From: Phaseolus vulgaris
Lineage: Eukaryota > Streptophyta > Magnoliopsida > Fabales > Fabaceae
DNA length: 64,000 bases
Assembly (NCBI RefSeq): GCF_000499845.2
Contig: NC_023751.2
Coordinates: 35,515,309 to 35,579,308 of the forward strand
Reading direction: 5' to 3'
Positions 24,345-35,926 of the stretch are shown here, one piece after another. The notes under the pieces were generated by a model, which did not search any database, was not told where the DNA came from, and worked only from the letters and a program-made list of their open reading frames with translations. The first letter of the stretch is position 1. Each line of letters begins with the position of its first letter. The translations under genes and the position numbers were made by a program.

Positions 24345-24686
24345 ATCAGAAAATCATTAACTAGAAACTAAACTTAGATACAAAAAAATAGTTAGCTGAC
24401 TAAATTAGATACTATTTTATAGACTAAAAAAATTAGTGTTATCTAAATTGGTATCTAATCAACCAAGATTTTAATTATCAACTTTAGAATCAAAATTAAT
24501 TAATAGCTAAAACTATGATAGCTAATTAGATACCAATTTAAAAATTAATTTAATTTTTTTTATTAATAATAGAAATTACTTTAGATATCAATAAATTTTT
24601 AGTTTATAAGATAATATTTAATTTATTTAATATAGTACCTAATTATTTTTTCTAAAATTAATTTTTATTTAATAATTTTTTTAGTG
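24345..24686. mobile_element. Degenerate CACTA-type MITE
   Basis: Left part AGAAAATCATTAACTAGAAAC and right end ...AATAATTTTTTTAGTG fit the family; interior has GTTAGCTGACTAAATTAG and the AAAATTAATT palindromes. Terminal triplets are worn. Confidence 0.55.
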
Positions 24687-26055
24687 TATATTCATTTCTC
24701 ACTTATCTAAAATATTTTCCTTTTTTAAAATATAAAATCTTTCATCTTTTCTTTAGATTTCTAAACTCATTTCTTATATTAGATAAAAGTAAAATGAGAG
24801 AAGAAAAATAAATATTAGATTATGAAGGTTTTTAATGATGCTTTCGCTATTTTTGTCTGTAAATATAACTTTTGTCCCATTCATGCATTGGGCTCAAGAT
24901 TGACACTTTCCGGATTTTTAATTCTGCACCTCCATAATTACTAAGTGCATCTCATTTAAGAGAAAAATATTAAAATAATCTTCCTGTTCTATCTTTGATT
25001 TTTTTTAAAATAGATAATCCGAAAATCACTTTCACAAAAAGTAAAATATTAATTAAAAAATTATAGAGACGACTTACAAATTATGGAAATACAAAAAGAA
25101 AAAACTCACTTTTAGACTTTTGCTTATTCCACCCCATTATCTGTTCAGGACAAGAAAATAAACATTGATGCAACATCCTCATACATAATTAAAATTTGTA
25201 AAACTGTGTTCCAAATTCCTACATGTTTATATAAAGCTTAGTACATAATATGTCCCTATTTCACCTTGTAAGAAATAAGAAATCTCTACCCTTTCACTTG
25301 TCTTATAATCATATCATGGTTAAAATAAATCACTGTATTTGAACTTTTATCCGTTTTAGAAGTTAGTGTCCCGTCACAGTTTTATCTTTAAAATGCGTCT
25401 CGATGGATTGAAGGAGAAAAAAGTATATAACTACCATTAATCTCAAATTCTGAATGATGTGAGATTATATTGAACATACTGGATACTACTATAGAAACAC
25501 ACTCTTTAAGTGCATAGAAAGGAGTAGCACCATTACTCACAGAAAACTCACTTAATCAACTTGTCAAAATCTAACACAGAAGTAGTTGATCTCACTTTTT
25601 TGACAACACACAAGAGTTCTTCTCGTCCCTGATGTATATAGCCACGATAAAACCTCACTCACCCATGTAAAAAAACCTGCATGACATGACATAACAAAAG
25701 ACGTGTAAAAGACTATATCAGCAGTGTTATTCACCAAATGATCTTCATCTGTGTAATATAATAGTGAAATACACACACAAAAAAGTATCATCATCATCGT
25801 CCAATAAATTGTTAGCAATTTTTTGTAGTCTGACTTGTATAAATTGTTGTAAGATGAAGTTTGGCGTTGAAAGAATAAACATAGTTTTGAATATTTTTAT
25901 AAAAGCAATGTTTTTAACAAACAGAAGTCCTGAAATAGAATCTTAAGAGTTAAATTGAGGAGCTTCTACTCTTTAAGAAGATAAGTTAGAAATAATAAAA
26001 ACTATTATAATAAACAGATAGTCTAATAAGGCCAACAAACACTCACTACAATAAA
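24687..26055. other. Intergenic, nothing recognised
   Basis: Short ORFs at 25564-25946 on either strand show no domain, coding bias or conserved start context; not called. Confidence 0.45.
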
Positions 26056-26059
26056 TTCA

Positions 26060-26170
26060 ACAATTAAGAAGTGAACTTTAAGTCTAACTCAACCTCATAA
26101 AACCAACTTATGAGATCGCACCCACCTATATATTATGAAATGTTTTAATCTATAGTTGATGATGAATCTT
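26060..26170. repeat. Dispersed repeat sharing AACTTATGAG / ACCTATATATTATGAA
   Basis: Text with AAGTCTAACTCAACCTCATAAAACC and a terminal TCTATAGTTGATGATG block is similar to 56250-56400 and 56475-56600. It looks like a fragment of a dispersed legume element; class not determined. Confidence 0.4.
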
Positions 26171-26289
26171 CAACCAGATATATATTTGACTTTTGACAGC
26201 TTAATCAAATTTGCTGATATTTTTCCAACATCCAACATGGAATTCTAGTAATATCTAAGAACTCTTGAAACTATATGAGAGAAAGTCAT

Positions 26290-26452
26290 GAGAGTCTCAC
26301 ATGAGAGGAAAAAAGCGAAATATAGCCAAAGATAACCTGCCGGAAAAACCAGGAAATGAAACCACCTAACTTGCTATAGTTTGGTAGGAAATCAATGCCG
26401 GCAAGTCATCCTTGGCTTCATTCCACTTTCAACCTCTCCATGAAAGACTCTT
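26290..26452 (-). ncRNA. MIR169: MIR169 hairpin a
   Basis: On the minus strand the 5' arm holds the miR169 sequence (26398-26418), 21 nt: an A followed by AGCCAAGGATGACTTGCCGG. The 3' arm holds the miRNA* (complement of about 26321-26343: GGCAGGTTATCTTTGGCTAT), which pairs along the whole mature sequence. The lower stem also pairs: GAGTCTCACATGAGAGG (26293-26309) against the complement of CCTCTCCATGAAAGACTC. The loop is about 55 nt. miR169 directs cleavage of NF-YA (HAP2) mRNAs. Expression is not shown by sequence. Confidence 0.93.
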
Positions 26453-26556
26453 AGACCAAAGGGACTTCTCAAAACTTGTTTTTTCCTTGGCATATGAATT
26501 TGGATCCATAGCCAATTCAAGCTCTATATGTTGCTGTAATCAGTGAGTTAGTGTGG

Positions 26557-26566
26557 TCTTTTATAG
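26557..26566 (-). promoter_or_regulatory. TATA-like box of MIR169 a
   Basis: Minus-strand CTATAAAAG about 140 bp upstream of the mature sequence; equivalent boxes occur 90-140 bp upstream of all six hairpins. Confidence 0.6.
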
Positions 26567-26569
26567 TGG

Positions 26570-26945
26570 CAAAAGTTGATGCTCTCATGCAATGAACAAT
26601 ATTTTCATTTTGACTTTGTTAAATCTTTTGGAGAAAATTGATAGGTATTACAACTCAACAATTCTATCTGTTTGATAAAAGCATTCCATTTGAAAAAGTA
26701 TGCTGAGATTTTCTTCCAAAAGCTTTCCTTCAGCATTTGGGTCGGCCACTTCTGCACAATCAAGATTGCTGGGGTCTCCACCATCCTTTCAAGTTTCAAT
26801 CAATTGACCTCAAAATTGATTTTCTTTTTGTGGGTATAGCATCTTTCATAAAAGGGACGGCAATGAGGATTTGTGCCACTACATGCCCATGCTTTTTTCT
26901 TATCTGTGTCATGATCATTGCATATATAGCATATGCTATTTGACA

Positions 26946-26989
<44 letters not shown>

Positions 26990-28165
26990 CATTTGCAAAT
27001 GGACATGGATTGATTTAGCTGAAAGACTAGACATAAGTTATCATAGACATTAGATACGACATGAATATTTCGACTCGTGTAATCTTTAAAATCTAAAACA
27101 TCGTCGGAACACAAATATATATATATATATATATATTATGAATTATATATATTGACAATCAAGATTTACATAAAGAAATATGATTGAGTTTTTTTCTTTG
27201 TGGTAAAAAGATGTTTTCCATAACTGATTCAATTTTTTTTATGATTATAATAAAAATTTATACAATAAATTTGAATAAAAGATTATTATTTTATCTTACA
27301 ACCGTATTAAAATTATTAGATATCTAATAAATATTTTTTAGTTCAGACATTAATATATAACTAGGAGTTCATATACGTGTCCGATATATATGTTGGACGA
27401 TATTTAAGAGGGTGGACATGAGTTGTGAAATGATATCTTAATGATTAGTATATAGGTGGTAAGGAATAATATAATTCATATATAGCGCAGAAAAGGGTTG
27501 TAAAAGAAGGTGAGAACTTTGACTTTGGAGATTTTCCAGTTAAGAAGATGTTGCAGCAATAATGGAATAACATCTCAGCCAATAAAAACTGAACAAAAGT
27601 TGCAGGCTATTCAGAAGTCAATCCCATCATGGAACAATCTGTCAATATTTTGGTCAAGAGAGATTTAACGTGTTAAAAACCGATTGCTTCCTAAAATTAT
27701 TGTTCTATTCTCGAATCACTATTGTTCCTTATGTGTGGTAAGAGTACCTTTATGTTCACTTTTACAATGATGGAGACGGACTTTATAATATTATATTCAT
27801 AATGCATTTAGTTTTGAAAATATATTGAATTAGTAGCACAAAAAATTATTTATCATTGGAAATTAGACGAAGTTTAAATTAACTATTATTTCATGCATTT
27901 CATAAGCATATTCTGTAGTTAATAGAGGGTTTATCAAATGTTATCTTAAGAAGTTTGATTTGAGGTTTTCTTAGAATTTTTCATGAATTTAAAATAAGGA
28001 GAAACTACAAAAACGAAGTTAAGGTGAACTACAATATGTCAAGTGAACTATGGTGAGATCTTAAATGTATAGTGAATTTTGTCTATGTTCTATTAAGGAG
28101 GGATCGTGAAGAGGAAGAGTTTTCTGTGTACAGAAAGTTGTAGAGGTGTAAAACTTTACCTTCTG
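26570..28165. other. Upstream region of MIR169 a and intergenic repeats
   Basis: Contains the poly-T tract at 26948-26983, an AT microsatellite at about 27116-27137, and (26990-27420) a stretch with TCATAGACATTAGATACGACA and GTGTCCGATATATATGTTGGACG that resembles a common dispersed repeat. No gene. Confidence 0.4.
26948..26983. repeat. Homopolymer T36
   Basis: Thirty-six consecutive T. Could be the A-tail of a retrotransposed sequence on the minus strand, but no LINE tail motif adjoins it. Length may be imprecise in any assembly. Confidence 0.9.
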
Positions 28166-28169
28166 CACA

Positions 28170-28775
28170 ATTTACAGCTTGGAAGGTGTTAAAGAATATA
28201 GAAGATTGCTACTAGGGTCAATTTGGTAAGGCGTGGAGTAGTGGTTGAAAATTCTGTGTGCAGTTTTTGTGGGAAGGAGGAGGAGTCTTACCGCCATTTA
28301 TTTTTTGATTACAAATTTGTTTGACTTGTTTGGAGTCAATGTTTTGAGTGGCTTGGTGTGATGTTTGTGTTTTACAACGATCCTGTGTCAAGTTCAGTCA
28401 ATAATGTTTGGAGTGTTATTTGGGTCTGCGTGGTGAGTGAAATTAGGAAACATAAGAACAATGTCATTTTTTTTAAAGGAGGGTGGGTGGCTGACAAGTC
28501 AAAAGTAAAGGTTTGGTTATGAATTTTTTCAAAATCTAGTTTTGTTTTTTTTTTTCTTATTCTAATTGGTGTTTGTACCCTTTGACTTGTATGAGATTGA
28601 TCTCTTGATGTCTTTTATCTGTTTTGTGTTTGAGTTTAGGTATGTGGCTTTGTCAGTATGGTAGATGTTTCTTGGTAGGATGAGAAGAAAGAGAAACTTT
28701 GTATAAGGGTTGAACCACTCCTAAAGTTGTTCATATTTATTGATTTTTGATTGCTGATAAAAAAAAAAAAAATAT
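28170..28775 (+). mobile_element. 5'-truncated LINE (L1-type) with zf-RVT domain
   Basis: Translation from about 28235 gives CSFCGKEEESYRHLFFDYKF, the zinc-binding reverse-transcriptase (zf-RVT) motif, followed by VSEIRKHKNNVIFFKGG. Then come TTATTCTAATTGGTGTTTG...TTGACTTGTATGAG, TTTGTATAAGGGTTGAACCACTCCT and the 3' end TTGCTGATAAAAAAAAAAAA. In-frame stops show it is dead. This tail recurs at many positions in the window. Confidence 0.82.
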
Positions 28776-28900
28776 TTTTAAACTCTAAACTTTAAATCTA
28801 TTTAATATATAAGTTGGTTCAATAAAAATATAATTTCATTTAAATTTTAATGATTTAACTCTAAAAAATTGAAAGAATTCAAATTATTATAATTTACTAT

Positions 28901-29234
28901 TAAAAAATTATTAAATAAAAAATATTTAATTACTATATTTATTAAATTAAATAGTATTTTAAAGACTAAGAAAATATTAATATCTGAAATAATTTTTATT
29001 ATGAATTAAAATTATAAATTTATTTATAAATTAATATTTAATTAATTATTAATATTTTAGCTACTAACAAAAATCTTGATAACTAGTTAGATAATAATTT
29101 TAAAATTAATTTATAAATTTTATTAATAATAGAAATAATTTTTAATTTTTAAAATATTATTTAATTAGTTAATATAATAATTAATTATTTTTTATTTTTA
29201 ATATTTATTTTTATTTAATAATTTTATTGTAGTA
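28901..29234. mobile_element. Degenerate CACTA-type MITE
   Basis: Ends with TTTATTTAATAATTTTATTGTAGTA and contains the AGTATTTTAAAGACTAAG and TTGATAACTAGTTAGATA family words. Left end worn. Confidence 0.5.
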
Positions 29235-29734
29235 TGTATTAATTGTTCTCAGATATCTTCCATGGCTGCAGCTGCTTTTATGAATTTTTTCAAACATATT
29301 CATTATTTATAACAAGAATAAAAATCAAATCAGTCAGATATTAAACCTAATTAAGTTATATATATTCACCTTCAAAGAAAATAAAATAAAAAACATAGAA
29401 ATAAAAGATAATATAAGGCAACAAGTAATCTTATTGCGAAACCTAATCTCTTGGAAGTTTTATATTATCAATTTCATCTTAAATATATTGTTTTCTTATT
29501 TCAATTTTTGATTTTCTTCTTTATTTTTATTTAACAAACAATTTCCACCAATATTATTATTTGGCCACGTGGACTTACAGTTTTCAGACATGAGTTGTTT
29601 AGTCATTGACATGTGTTAAACATGTTTAATCCACAAAAATTACGAATCAGATGCACCCATAGTCAAAGTCAATTCCATAATATTATATTATAGACAAATT
29701 TTCTAATAGTAGAAATCTGGAAAGAGAAATTATG
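29235..29734. other. Intergenic, nothing recognised
   Basis: AT-rich; no ORF or repeat ends. Confidence 0.5.
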
Positions 29735-30048
29735 TGATCAAACATTATTAATTAAAAAAATTATTTGTTTTTTAATTAGTTTTAATCACCACAAAAAGTT
29801 ATTAAATTTAAAAATTAAATTAAATTAGTTACTATATTAATTGATATATTTTAAAACTAAAAAAAATTATTCAAATTTAAAATAACAATTTTTATATTAT
29901 TAACATAAAAATTATTTATAAATAATAAAAACTAGTGTAAATATTAATAATTTTTTAACCTTTAAAATAATATCTAATTTAATTATTGTAATAATAACAA
30001 TTATTTATTTTTAAAATTAGTTTCTATTTATATTTAATAATTTTTTTT
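29735..30048. mobile_element. Degenerate CACTA-type MITE
   Basis: Family words AAATTAGTTACTATATTAATTG and AAAATTAGTTTCTATTTA near the right end; termini decayed. Confidence 0.42.
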
Positions 30049-31130
30049 AAAGAAGATAATCGCTCTTTAAAAAAGTAAAAAGTAAAAGAAAAAGTTGTCT
30101 TTATACTTTTTTTTTCCCCAAGGGACAGGATTACACAGCATTTTCTGACACACTATCGTCATTTAACTTTAAAGTTTTGCAAAATATTTATACAAGAATT
30201 TTAAAATTTAAATAAAATTTATCAATAAAATTAAATTTTTACAATTTAAAAGTAAATAATATTTTATTAGATAAGATAAATTAACAGTAATACTTAAAAT
30301 TGAAAAATAAATTGTTTTGATGAAGATATTATTGTACTTTATATGATGTGGATAAAGTATAATTTAAAAAGTATACTTAATTCTATAATAGTTAAGATGA
30401 CAACAATTTTAAAATTTAGTTCATCTAGCTATAAAAAAATATAATTTCAATTTGTTAAAGTTTTTCAAGGTTCAATTTTTAAAATTTGAATTAAATTTAA
30501 AGAGAAATTAGTTTAAATGATTAAATATAAAACACCAAAAACTAAAATAAAATGAGATAAAAAATTCATGGAGTTTAATACAAAAGAAAACAACTAATAA
30601 AAAATTCTTATTTATAAGTAAAATAGTATATTTATTCATCAATTTTAAAGTGCTCTTCCATTATGGACAAATAGGAAGGAAAAAAGAAATAAGTAATGAT
30701 GAACTTTAACAAAGGCATCACCCTAATGTTGTTTACTTTTTAATTAGCAAAAACTGTAGTACAAAATGCATGAAACAATTTGGCAAGTGAACTAACAGGA
30801 TTTTGTTTTTCTGAGAAATTAACTTTTAAAACACGACATGTACTAAATTGAAATCAATATTTTCATTATTATTTGTTGTTTATTTAATGTGTATTTTCTC
30901 AGTTCTTTATTTTTGTCTAATTAATAGTACAATTAACCACTTTTTTACTGTTGAATGAATACTATTTTATATGAATTCAGAGTAGTTTATGTTGTAGAAT
31001 CATTCCAACACATGTTACCAATTTTGCAGTCAAATTTGTGAAATGAGATTCATAATAGCACATGGCTCATATATTAAAGCATTTAACTGTCATTGCTGAT
31101 ACATTCCTAGACTTGTTTCAATCTTTCCCC
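30049..31130. other. AT-rich intergenic, nothing recognised
   Basis: No coding potential; no repeat ends found. Confidence 0.5.
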
Positions 31131-31134
31131 GTCT

Positions 31135-31745
31135 CTCTGAGTTCAAGTGGATCAAAAGGGTTATAAGGAAGAAAGAGAGAAAATGGATATTCTAAAACAA
31201 CAGAAAAACAGAAAACTCAAGTACTCAACTAAACAACTTGATTATATATGTTATTGCACCGGTCGAACCCGATGTTATTGCACCGGTCGAACCCGATGTT
31301 ATTGCACCGGTCGAACCCGTACGACACTCGGAGACCCAACATCCGATTAAGATCGATCCATACGACAAAAATCATTATCTAAACAGATGATTAAGGAGAC
31401 TAATCAGTGATCAAACATCAGGTAATACAATCTTAATCATAATCTAAAATCCTAATTCGGTCCAATAACAAAAGGGGTCATCATAATCATATAAATAAAC
31501 ACAAATTTCAAGAATCATGTACGTTATCATCCAGTACTAATAGCATCGAGTGTTGAACACCGAATACTCTCTTGAGCATCAGAGTACCTTTTTCAAATAC
31601 TATCCAAACTTAGAATTCACGAAGACAAGAAGTAGAGCAGCAAAAGAAAAGCACGGAGATCGTTCGAGAGGAAGGAGGAAAGAAAAGACCGACCGAAAAG
31701 AAAGACAATCATTGTCGAAAACAGTTATCATCAGAAACCTTAATT
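31135..31745 (+). mobile_element. LTR-like fragment (U3-R-U5 pattern)
   Basis: In order: three 24-bp repeats (31248-31319), GTACGACACTCGGAGACCCAAC, a CATATAAATA box (about 31488), ATGTACGTTATCATCC near the expected transcript start, then CTTGAGCATCAGAGTACC (about 31573). The last three signals recur in the same order on the minus strand of 43763-44340 (TATAAATA, GTACGTCA, CTTGAGTGTCGGAGTGCC), so both look like LTRs of one retroelement group. No coding domain or paired LTR. The short ORFs across it are not genes. Confidence 0.5.
31248..31319. repeat. 24-bp tandem repeat, 3 perfect copies
   Basis: Unit TTATTGCACCGGTCGAACCC with flanking ATG/G, three identical units without spacers, lying in the U3-like part of the LTR fragment. 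Confidence 0.97.
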
Positions 31746-32029
31746 AACATCCAGTTGCATACATGTTTCACAATTTTCCCTCTCAAATTAATATTATGAT
31801 CCAACATTCTAATTGCAGTGTAAATGTTTTTAATTCATTATAATCACAAAAACTTTCATCAGCTGCACATTTCAGGAATTCTTGTCAGCATATATAAAAA
31901 ATCATGACAAAACTGCAACCACATTTTAGAATATGATTATATATATACACTTCAAGTCACATTCTTAGTATAGCTAATGTAGTATTTCTTCAACATGACA
32001 CATTATCAAATATCATTCTTTCAATATGA
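31746..32029. other. Region downstream of MIR169 b, nothing recognised
   Basis: Minus-strand downstream flank of the hairpin; probably holds the end of the primary transcript. Confidence 0.4.
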
Positions 32030-32204
32030 AAGCTCTTTTCCAAGTCTCATATGAGAGGAAAGGGAGCACAAGTGAGCCAAGATGTCTTGCGAACAAAACC
32101 GTAAACCGTAAATCCTAAGAAGAGATCACAGTTATTAGTTTAGCCGGCAAGTCATCCTTGGCTCAAAAGCACTCTCTCTACCTCTTCATGCAAGACATTT
32201 GAGC
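32030..32204 (-). ncRNA. MIR169: MIR169 hairpin b
   Basis: Mature miR169 on the minus strand at 32144-32164 (G followed by AGCCAAGGATGACTTGCCGG). The star arm is the complement of about 32071-32091 (CGCAAGACATCTTGGCTCAC). The lower stem is long: AGCTCTTTTCC and GTCTCATATGAGAGGAAAGG (32030-32063) pair with the complement of CTCTACCTCTTCATGCAAGAC and TTTGAGC (to 32204). Loop about 50 nt. One of three near-duplicate hairpins (b, c, e). Expected targets are NF-YA mRNAs. Confidence 0.94.
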
Positions 32205-32253
32205 AAACAACACTACTCTTCCAAACCCACATTTCAAACCCTTTGGTACCATG

Positions 32254-32265
32254 TGTATTTATATC
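32254..32265 (-). promoter_or_regulatory. TATA-like box of MIR169 b
   Basis: Minus-strand GGATATAAATAC, about 90 bp upstream of the mature sequence. Confidence 0.6.
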
Positions 32266-32339
32266 CATAAAAAGAAACATCCCAAAACACTTTTACTTAC
32301 TACAAATTCACCCTTCTTCCTTATCCAACACTCTTTTCA

Positions 32340-32575
32340 AATCTGCTACGTGTAGCTTTGAGAAATAAGCAAAAGTTGACTTTGGCTCATTTTCCTCCGA
32401 AAGGCCGAAACTGTTTGATAATTGTTGTGGGAATAGAATAATATGTGAAAAGTGAAGGCAAGGAGATAGTAGTATAGTGGTTAGTGGCTACACATGTTTC
32501 TGCAATCATGTGAATTTGTTCTCAGATTTTTGGTTCATCAGAAGAGTATGCGATAAGATTTTGACTTAATTGCGT
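32340..32575 (-). promoter_or_regulatory. Duplicated upstream block of MIR169 b with W-box and ACGT motif
   Basis: Contains CTACGTG (about 32346), AAAGTTGACTTT (32372-32383; W-box core TTGAC on both strands), TTGTTGTGGGAATAGAATA (about 32420-32440) and a distal block with CATGTTTCTGCAATCATG, GAATTTGTTCTCAG and CAGAAGAGTATGCGATAAGA. Matching blocks lie upstream of hairpins c and e. W-boxes bind WRKY factors; use here is inferred. Confidence 0.6.
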
Positions 32576-32579
32576 ACTA

Positions 32580-34044
32580 TAGAAGTATGGACAGAGAGGA
32601 ATGTATAAATTTGTTTGCTTCTGTTCTAGATATCATGTCCCTCTTATTATGCTGCAAATTCATCATGCAGATTCTCTATTACACTGATCTGTTCTTATCT
32701 GCTTTAAAATTTTGATAAAGAAATTACTTTTGTCTTCCCTTATCATTTTGTTGGCTTACTCGATTAGATGTACCAAGAAGAGTCACTCATATAGGTTTGG
32801 CTGGCCTTCTAATGTGGGATTTAGAGTAGAGTAAGGGCCATTATTTTATATGCAGGGAAATGGCTAATAACCCCACTTAATATAGAACAACATTTGTTCC
32901 TTTTTTTTAAGAGGTTGGAAAACCCTTAATATTTCAAATTTATTAATTTGTTTGCTGATTAAAAAAAATATGGGACAGTCAGTACTTCATCGGAAATATG
33001 TGGGTACGATGAGTCCGAGTAATGAATCAATCACTATTTACGATAAGTATACAGAGTTAGAAATAATAAGTTGTTCCTAAAGACGAATATCGAACTCACA
33101 AGGAACTATTTTAAAATCTTTCAAGTATAATATTCATTAAATATGAAAAGATGTGTCAAAGTTTGTTTGAAAGGTTGTTTGTATAATGAATTTGTAAGAA
33201 CTTATATTAAAGGATACGGATACCAGAGTTACAAAAAGATTCTAATATTAACTGGGAGTCTTTTCTAATTATCAGTTATTTCTCTTTTATAGAAGGGAAT
33301 AACCTTTATTTTATCTTTGTGAATTATGATTCTAGTATTTAATATTGATTATTTCCTTCTTTAGTTAAACCCTAGAATGAGTGTACTACTTGTATATATT
33401 CAGATCATTTGTTTTGATTTGAACAATAAGAAAGAAAAGATATTCATTCTCATATCCTTTGTCTTCAGTTTACTCTTTTGTTCATCTGTTCCCTTTTGTT
33501 CATCTCTGTTCTATTTTGTAATAAATTAAATAAAAGCAAAGAAAATTATTTGGATGAGTCAATTGGGAAAATTAGGACTGAGGTTCATTTGTCTCACTCG
33601 TTTGTATTTTCAATGAATAAAAACATATAACATTCCATCTTGATTGATATTGATGCACATATAAAAATTATTCATATCGATTCCTCGCAAGCAAAAATAT
33701 TAAGAATGTCTTATAAATATCGATTCCTTGCATATTTATAAAAATGTCTTATCATTACGAACATATGTTATAAAACAATTAACATTTCAAATCTAAGGAT
33801 CAAAATCATGAATAAAGATTCAAACTTTAATAATAAAATGATAATATCAATCATCAATTAAGAACAAAATATTATAAATAAATTTCACCTCAATACATAA
33901 GACTTTGAACATATTACTCCCAATTCCAAAGGAAAGAATTAACCACTCATATTGGTCATTACATGGAAATCAAGAAAATAAAATTCAAGTGGTTTCTCCT
34001 TGACGGGTAACTCCTTTAGGTTTTTCTATCTCTCAATATCCTTT
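32580..34044. other. Intergenic, possible old repeat at 33000-33200
   Basis: GATAAGTATACAGAG and CGAACTCACAAGGAACTATT resemble words seen in dispersed plant repeats, but no ends or coding blocks are present. No gene. Confidence 0.4.
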
Positions 34045-34065
34045 CACTACAAGAAAAACGCGAAT

Positions 34066-34350
34066 TACATACAGATTATTACATACGGATCAAAATCCGT
34101 ATGTAAAATCAACATTACATACGGATTTTTACATACGGATCAAAATCCGTATATAAAATCAACATTACATACGGATTAAATTCCGTATGTAAACAGGTAT
34201 TACATACGGATTTTTTCCATATGTAATTACATACGGATTATATCCGTATGTAATTTTTGGCGCCATGGAGCGGGAATCAAAATCCGTATGTAAACTGTTT
34301 ACATACGGATTTTTTCCGTATGTAATTACATACGGATATAATCCGTATGT
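34066..34350. repeat. Left subterminal repeat array of the CACTA element
   Basis: More than ten TACATACGGAT or ATCCGTATGTA units, often as short dyads (TTACATACGGATTTTT next to ATCCGTATGTAA). The matching right array is at 36040-36170. Confidence 0.92.
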
Positions 34351-34489
34351 AAATATTAGCACCATAAAATAAAATTAGCAGTGAATGGGATTCAAAGCCA
34401 GGTTCCTTCAGCAATCTTTCAACAACCAAGTAAAATTTAACCACTACACTAAGCAAATTCTTTAGTTTTATTATGATTTTTATTATACT

Positions 34490-34850
34490 TATTATTATTA
34501 ATAATACTAAGAATATTAATAATACTAAGAATATTAATAATATTAATAATACTAAGAATATTAATAATATTAATAATACTAAGAATATTAATAATATTAA
34601 TAATACTAAGAATATTAATAATACTAACAATATTAATAATACTAATAATACTAACAATATTAATAATACTAACAATATTAATAATACTAACAATATTAAT
34701 AATACTAACAATATTAACAATATTAATAATACTAATAATATTAATAATACTAACAATATTAATAATACTAAAAATATTAATAATACTAAAAATATTAATA
34801 ATACTAATAATACTAATAATAATAATAATACTAACAATATTAATGATACC
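34490..34850. repeat. TAA/TTAATAATACTAA simple-sequence tract
   Basis: Near-continuous AATATTAATAATACTAA units inside the CACTA element; related tract at 35180-35640 and an AT microsatellite at about 34930-34964. Confidence 0.9.
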
Positions 34851-34926
34851 TATATAGCCATCTAACAAAAACTTCACAACTACCTATAATAACCTATATT
34901 TGAAAATAAGATATCAAATAATTTTA

Positions 34927-34968
<42 letters not shown>

Positions 34969-35873
34969 GAAAGTAAATTTAAATTTAACCATGAGTTTTA
35001 AAAAATTAATGATTAAATAAAGAAATATATTAATCAATATATATATGTATTTATAGTATTAAAGTTATATTAATATTATATAATTTCTTCCTTTTTCTCT
35101 CTATCTATCTATATCCGGATAAAAGTAATATTACTCAAGTCAAATAAAACTACTATACACACACAATAAATATCTAAATGTATATTTATATCAAAATTAA
35201 TATTAATAATATGAATATAATATTGATAATATGAATATAATATTGATAATATGAATATAATATTAATAATATGAATATTAATACTAATAATATTAATACT
35301 AATAATATTAATAATAATATGAATATTAATACTAATAATAATAATATTAATAATAATTTTAATAATAATATTAATAAATATTAATAATAATATGAATATT
35401 AATACTAATAATAATAATATTAATAATAATATTAATATTAATAATAATGTTAATAATAATATTAATAATAATATTAATAAATATTAATAATATGAATATA
35501 ATGTTAATAATAATATTAATTATAACATTAATAAATATTAATAAATATTAATAATATGAATATAATGTTAATAATAATATTAATTATAACATTAATAAAT
35601 ATTAATAATAATATTAATAAATAATAATAATATAAATATAATTTATTTTATTATTATTATTAATAATAATTATATTAATATGTATAAATTATATTAATAT
35701 GTATAAATTATATTATATGTATAAATTATATTAATATGTATAAATTATATTAATATGTATAAATTATATTAAATGTATAAATTATATTAAATGTATAAAT
35801 TATATTAATATGTATAAATTATATTAATATGTATAAGTATAATAAAAATGATAATATGACCAAAGAACTTGTC

Positions 35874-35926
35874 TGGTCTAGTGGTCAATGCTCTTGTAAC
35901 ATTATTTGGGGTTTGGTTTCGAGTCC
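35874..35926 (+). other. tRNA-like pol III promoter (A and B box) inside the CACTA element
   Basis: TGGTCTAGTGG (35874-35884) fits the A-box consensus fully; GGTTTCGAGTCC (35915-35926) fits the B box with one deviation, at tRNA-like spacing. No cloverleaf with an acceptor stem forms, so it is not a tRNA gene; a tRNA-derived (SINE-like) insertion is likely. The opposite arm has TAGTGTAGTGG on the minus strand near 34446-34456. Confidence 0.5.

Noticed and set aside
31147..31747. ORFs of 65-67 codons with a CYCTGRTR repeat
   Set aside because: Translations of the 24-bp repeat and LTR-like sequence.
32995..33050. Hammerhead ribozyme-like text (CGATGAGTCCGAG)
   Set aside because: The CTGATGA core is imperfect, the expected GAAA partner is missing and the stems do not close.
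34277..34877. ORFs of 130-186 codons on both strands (LVLLILLVLLI or NNTNNINN repeats)
   Set aside because: They are translations of a TAA/ATT simple repeat inside a CACTA element, open on both strands because the repeat lacks stops in some frames.
35874..35926. tRNA gene candidate
   Set aside because: A and B boxes are present but no acceptor stem or anticodon arm forms a cloverleaf; kept only as a tRNA-like promoter.
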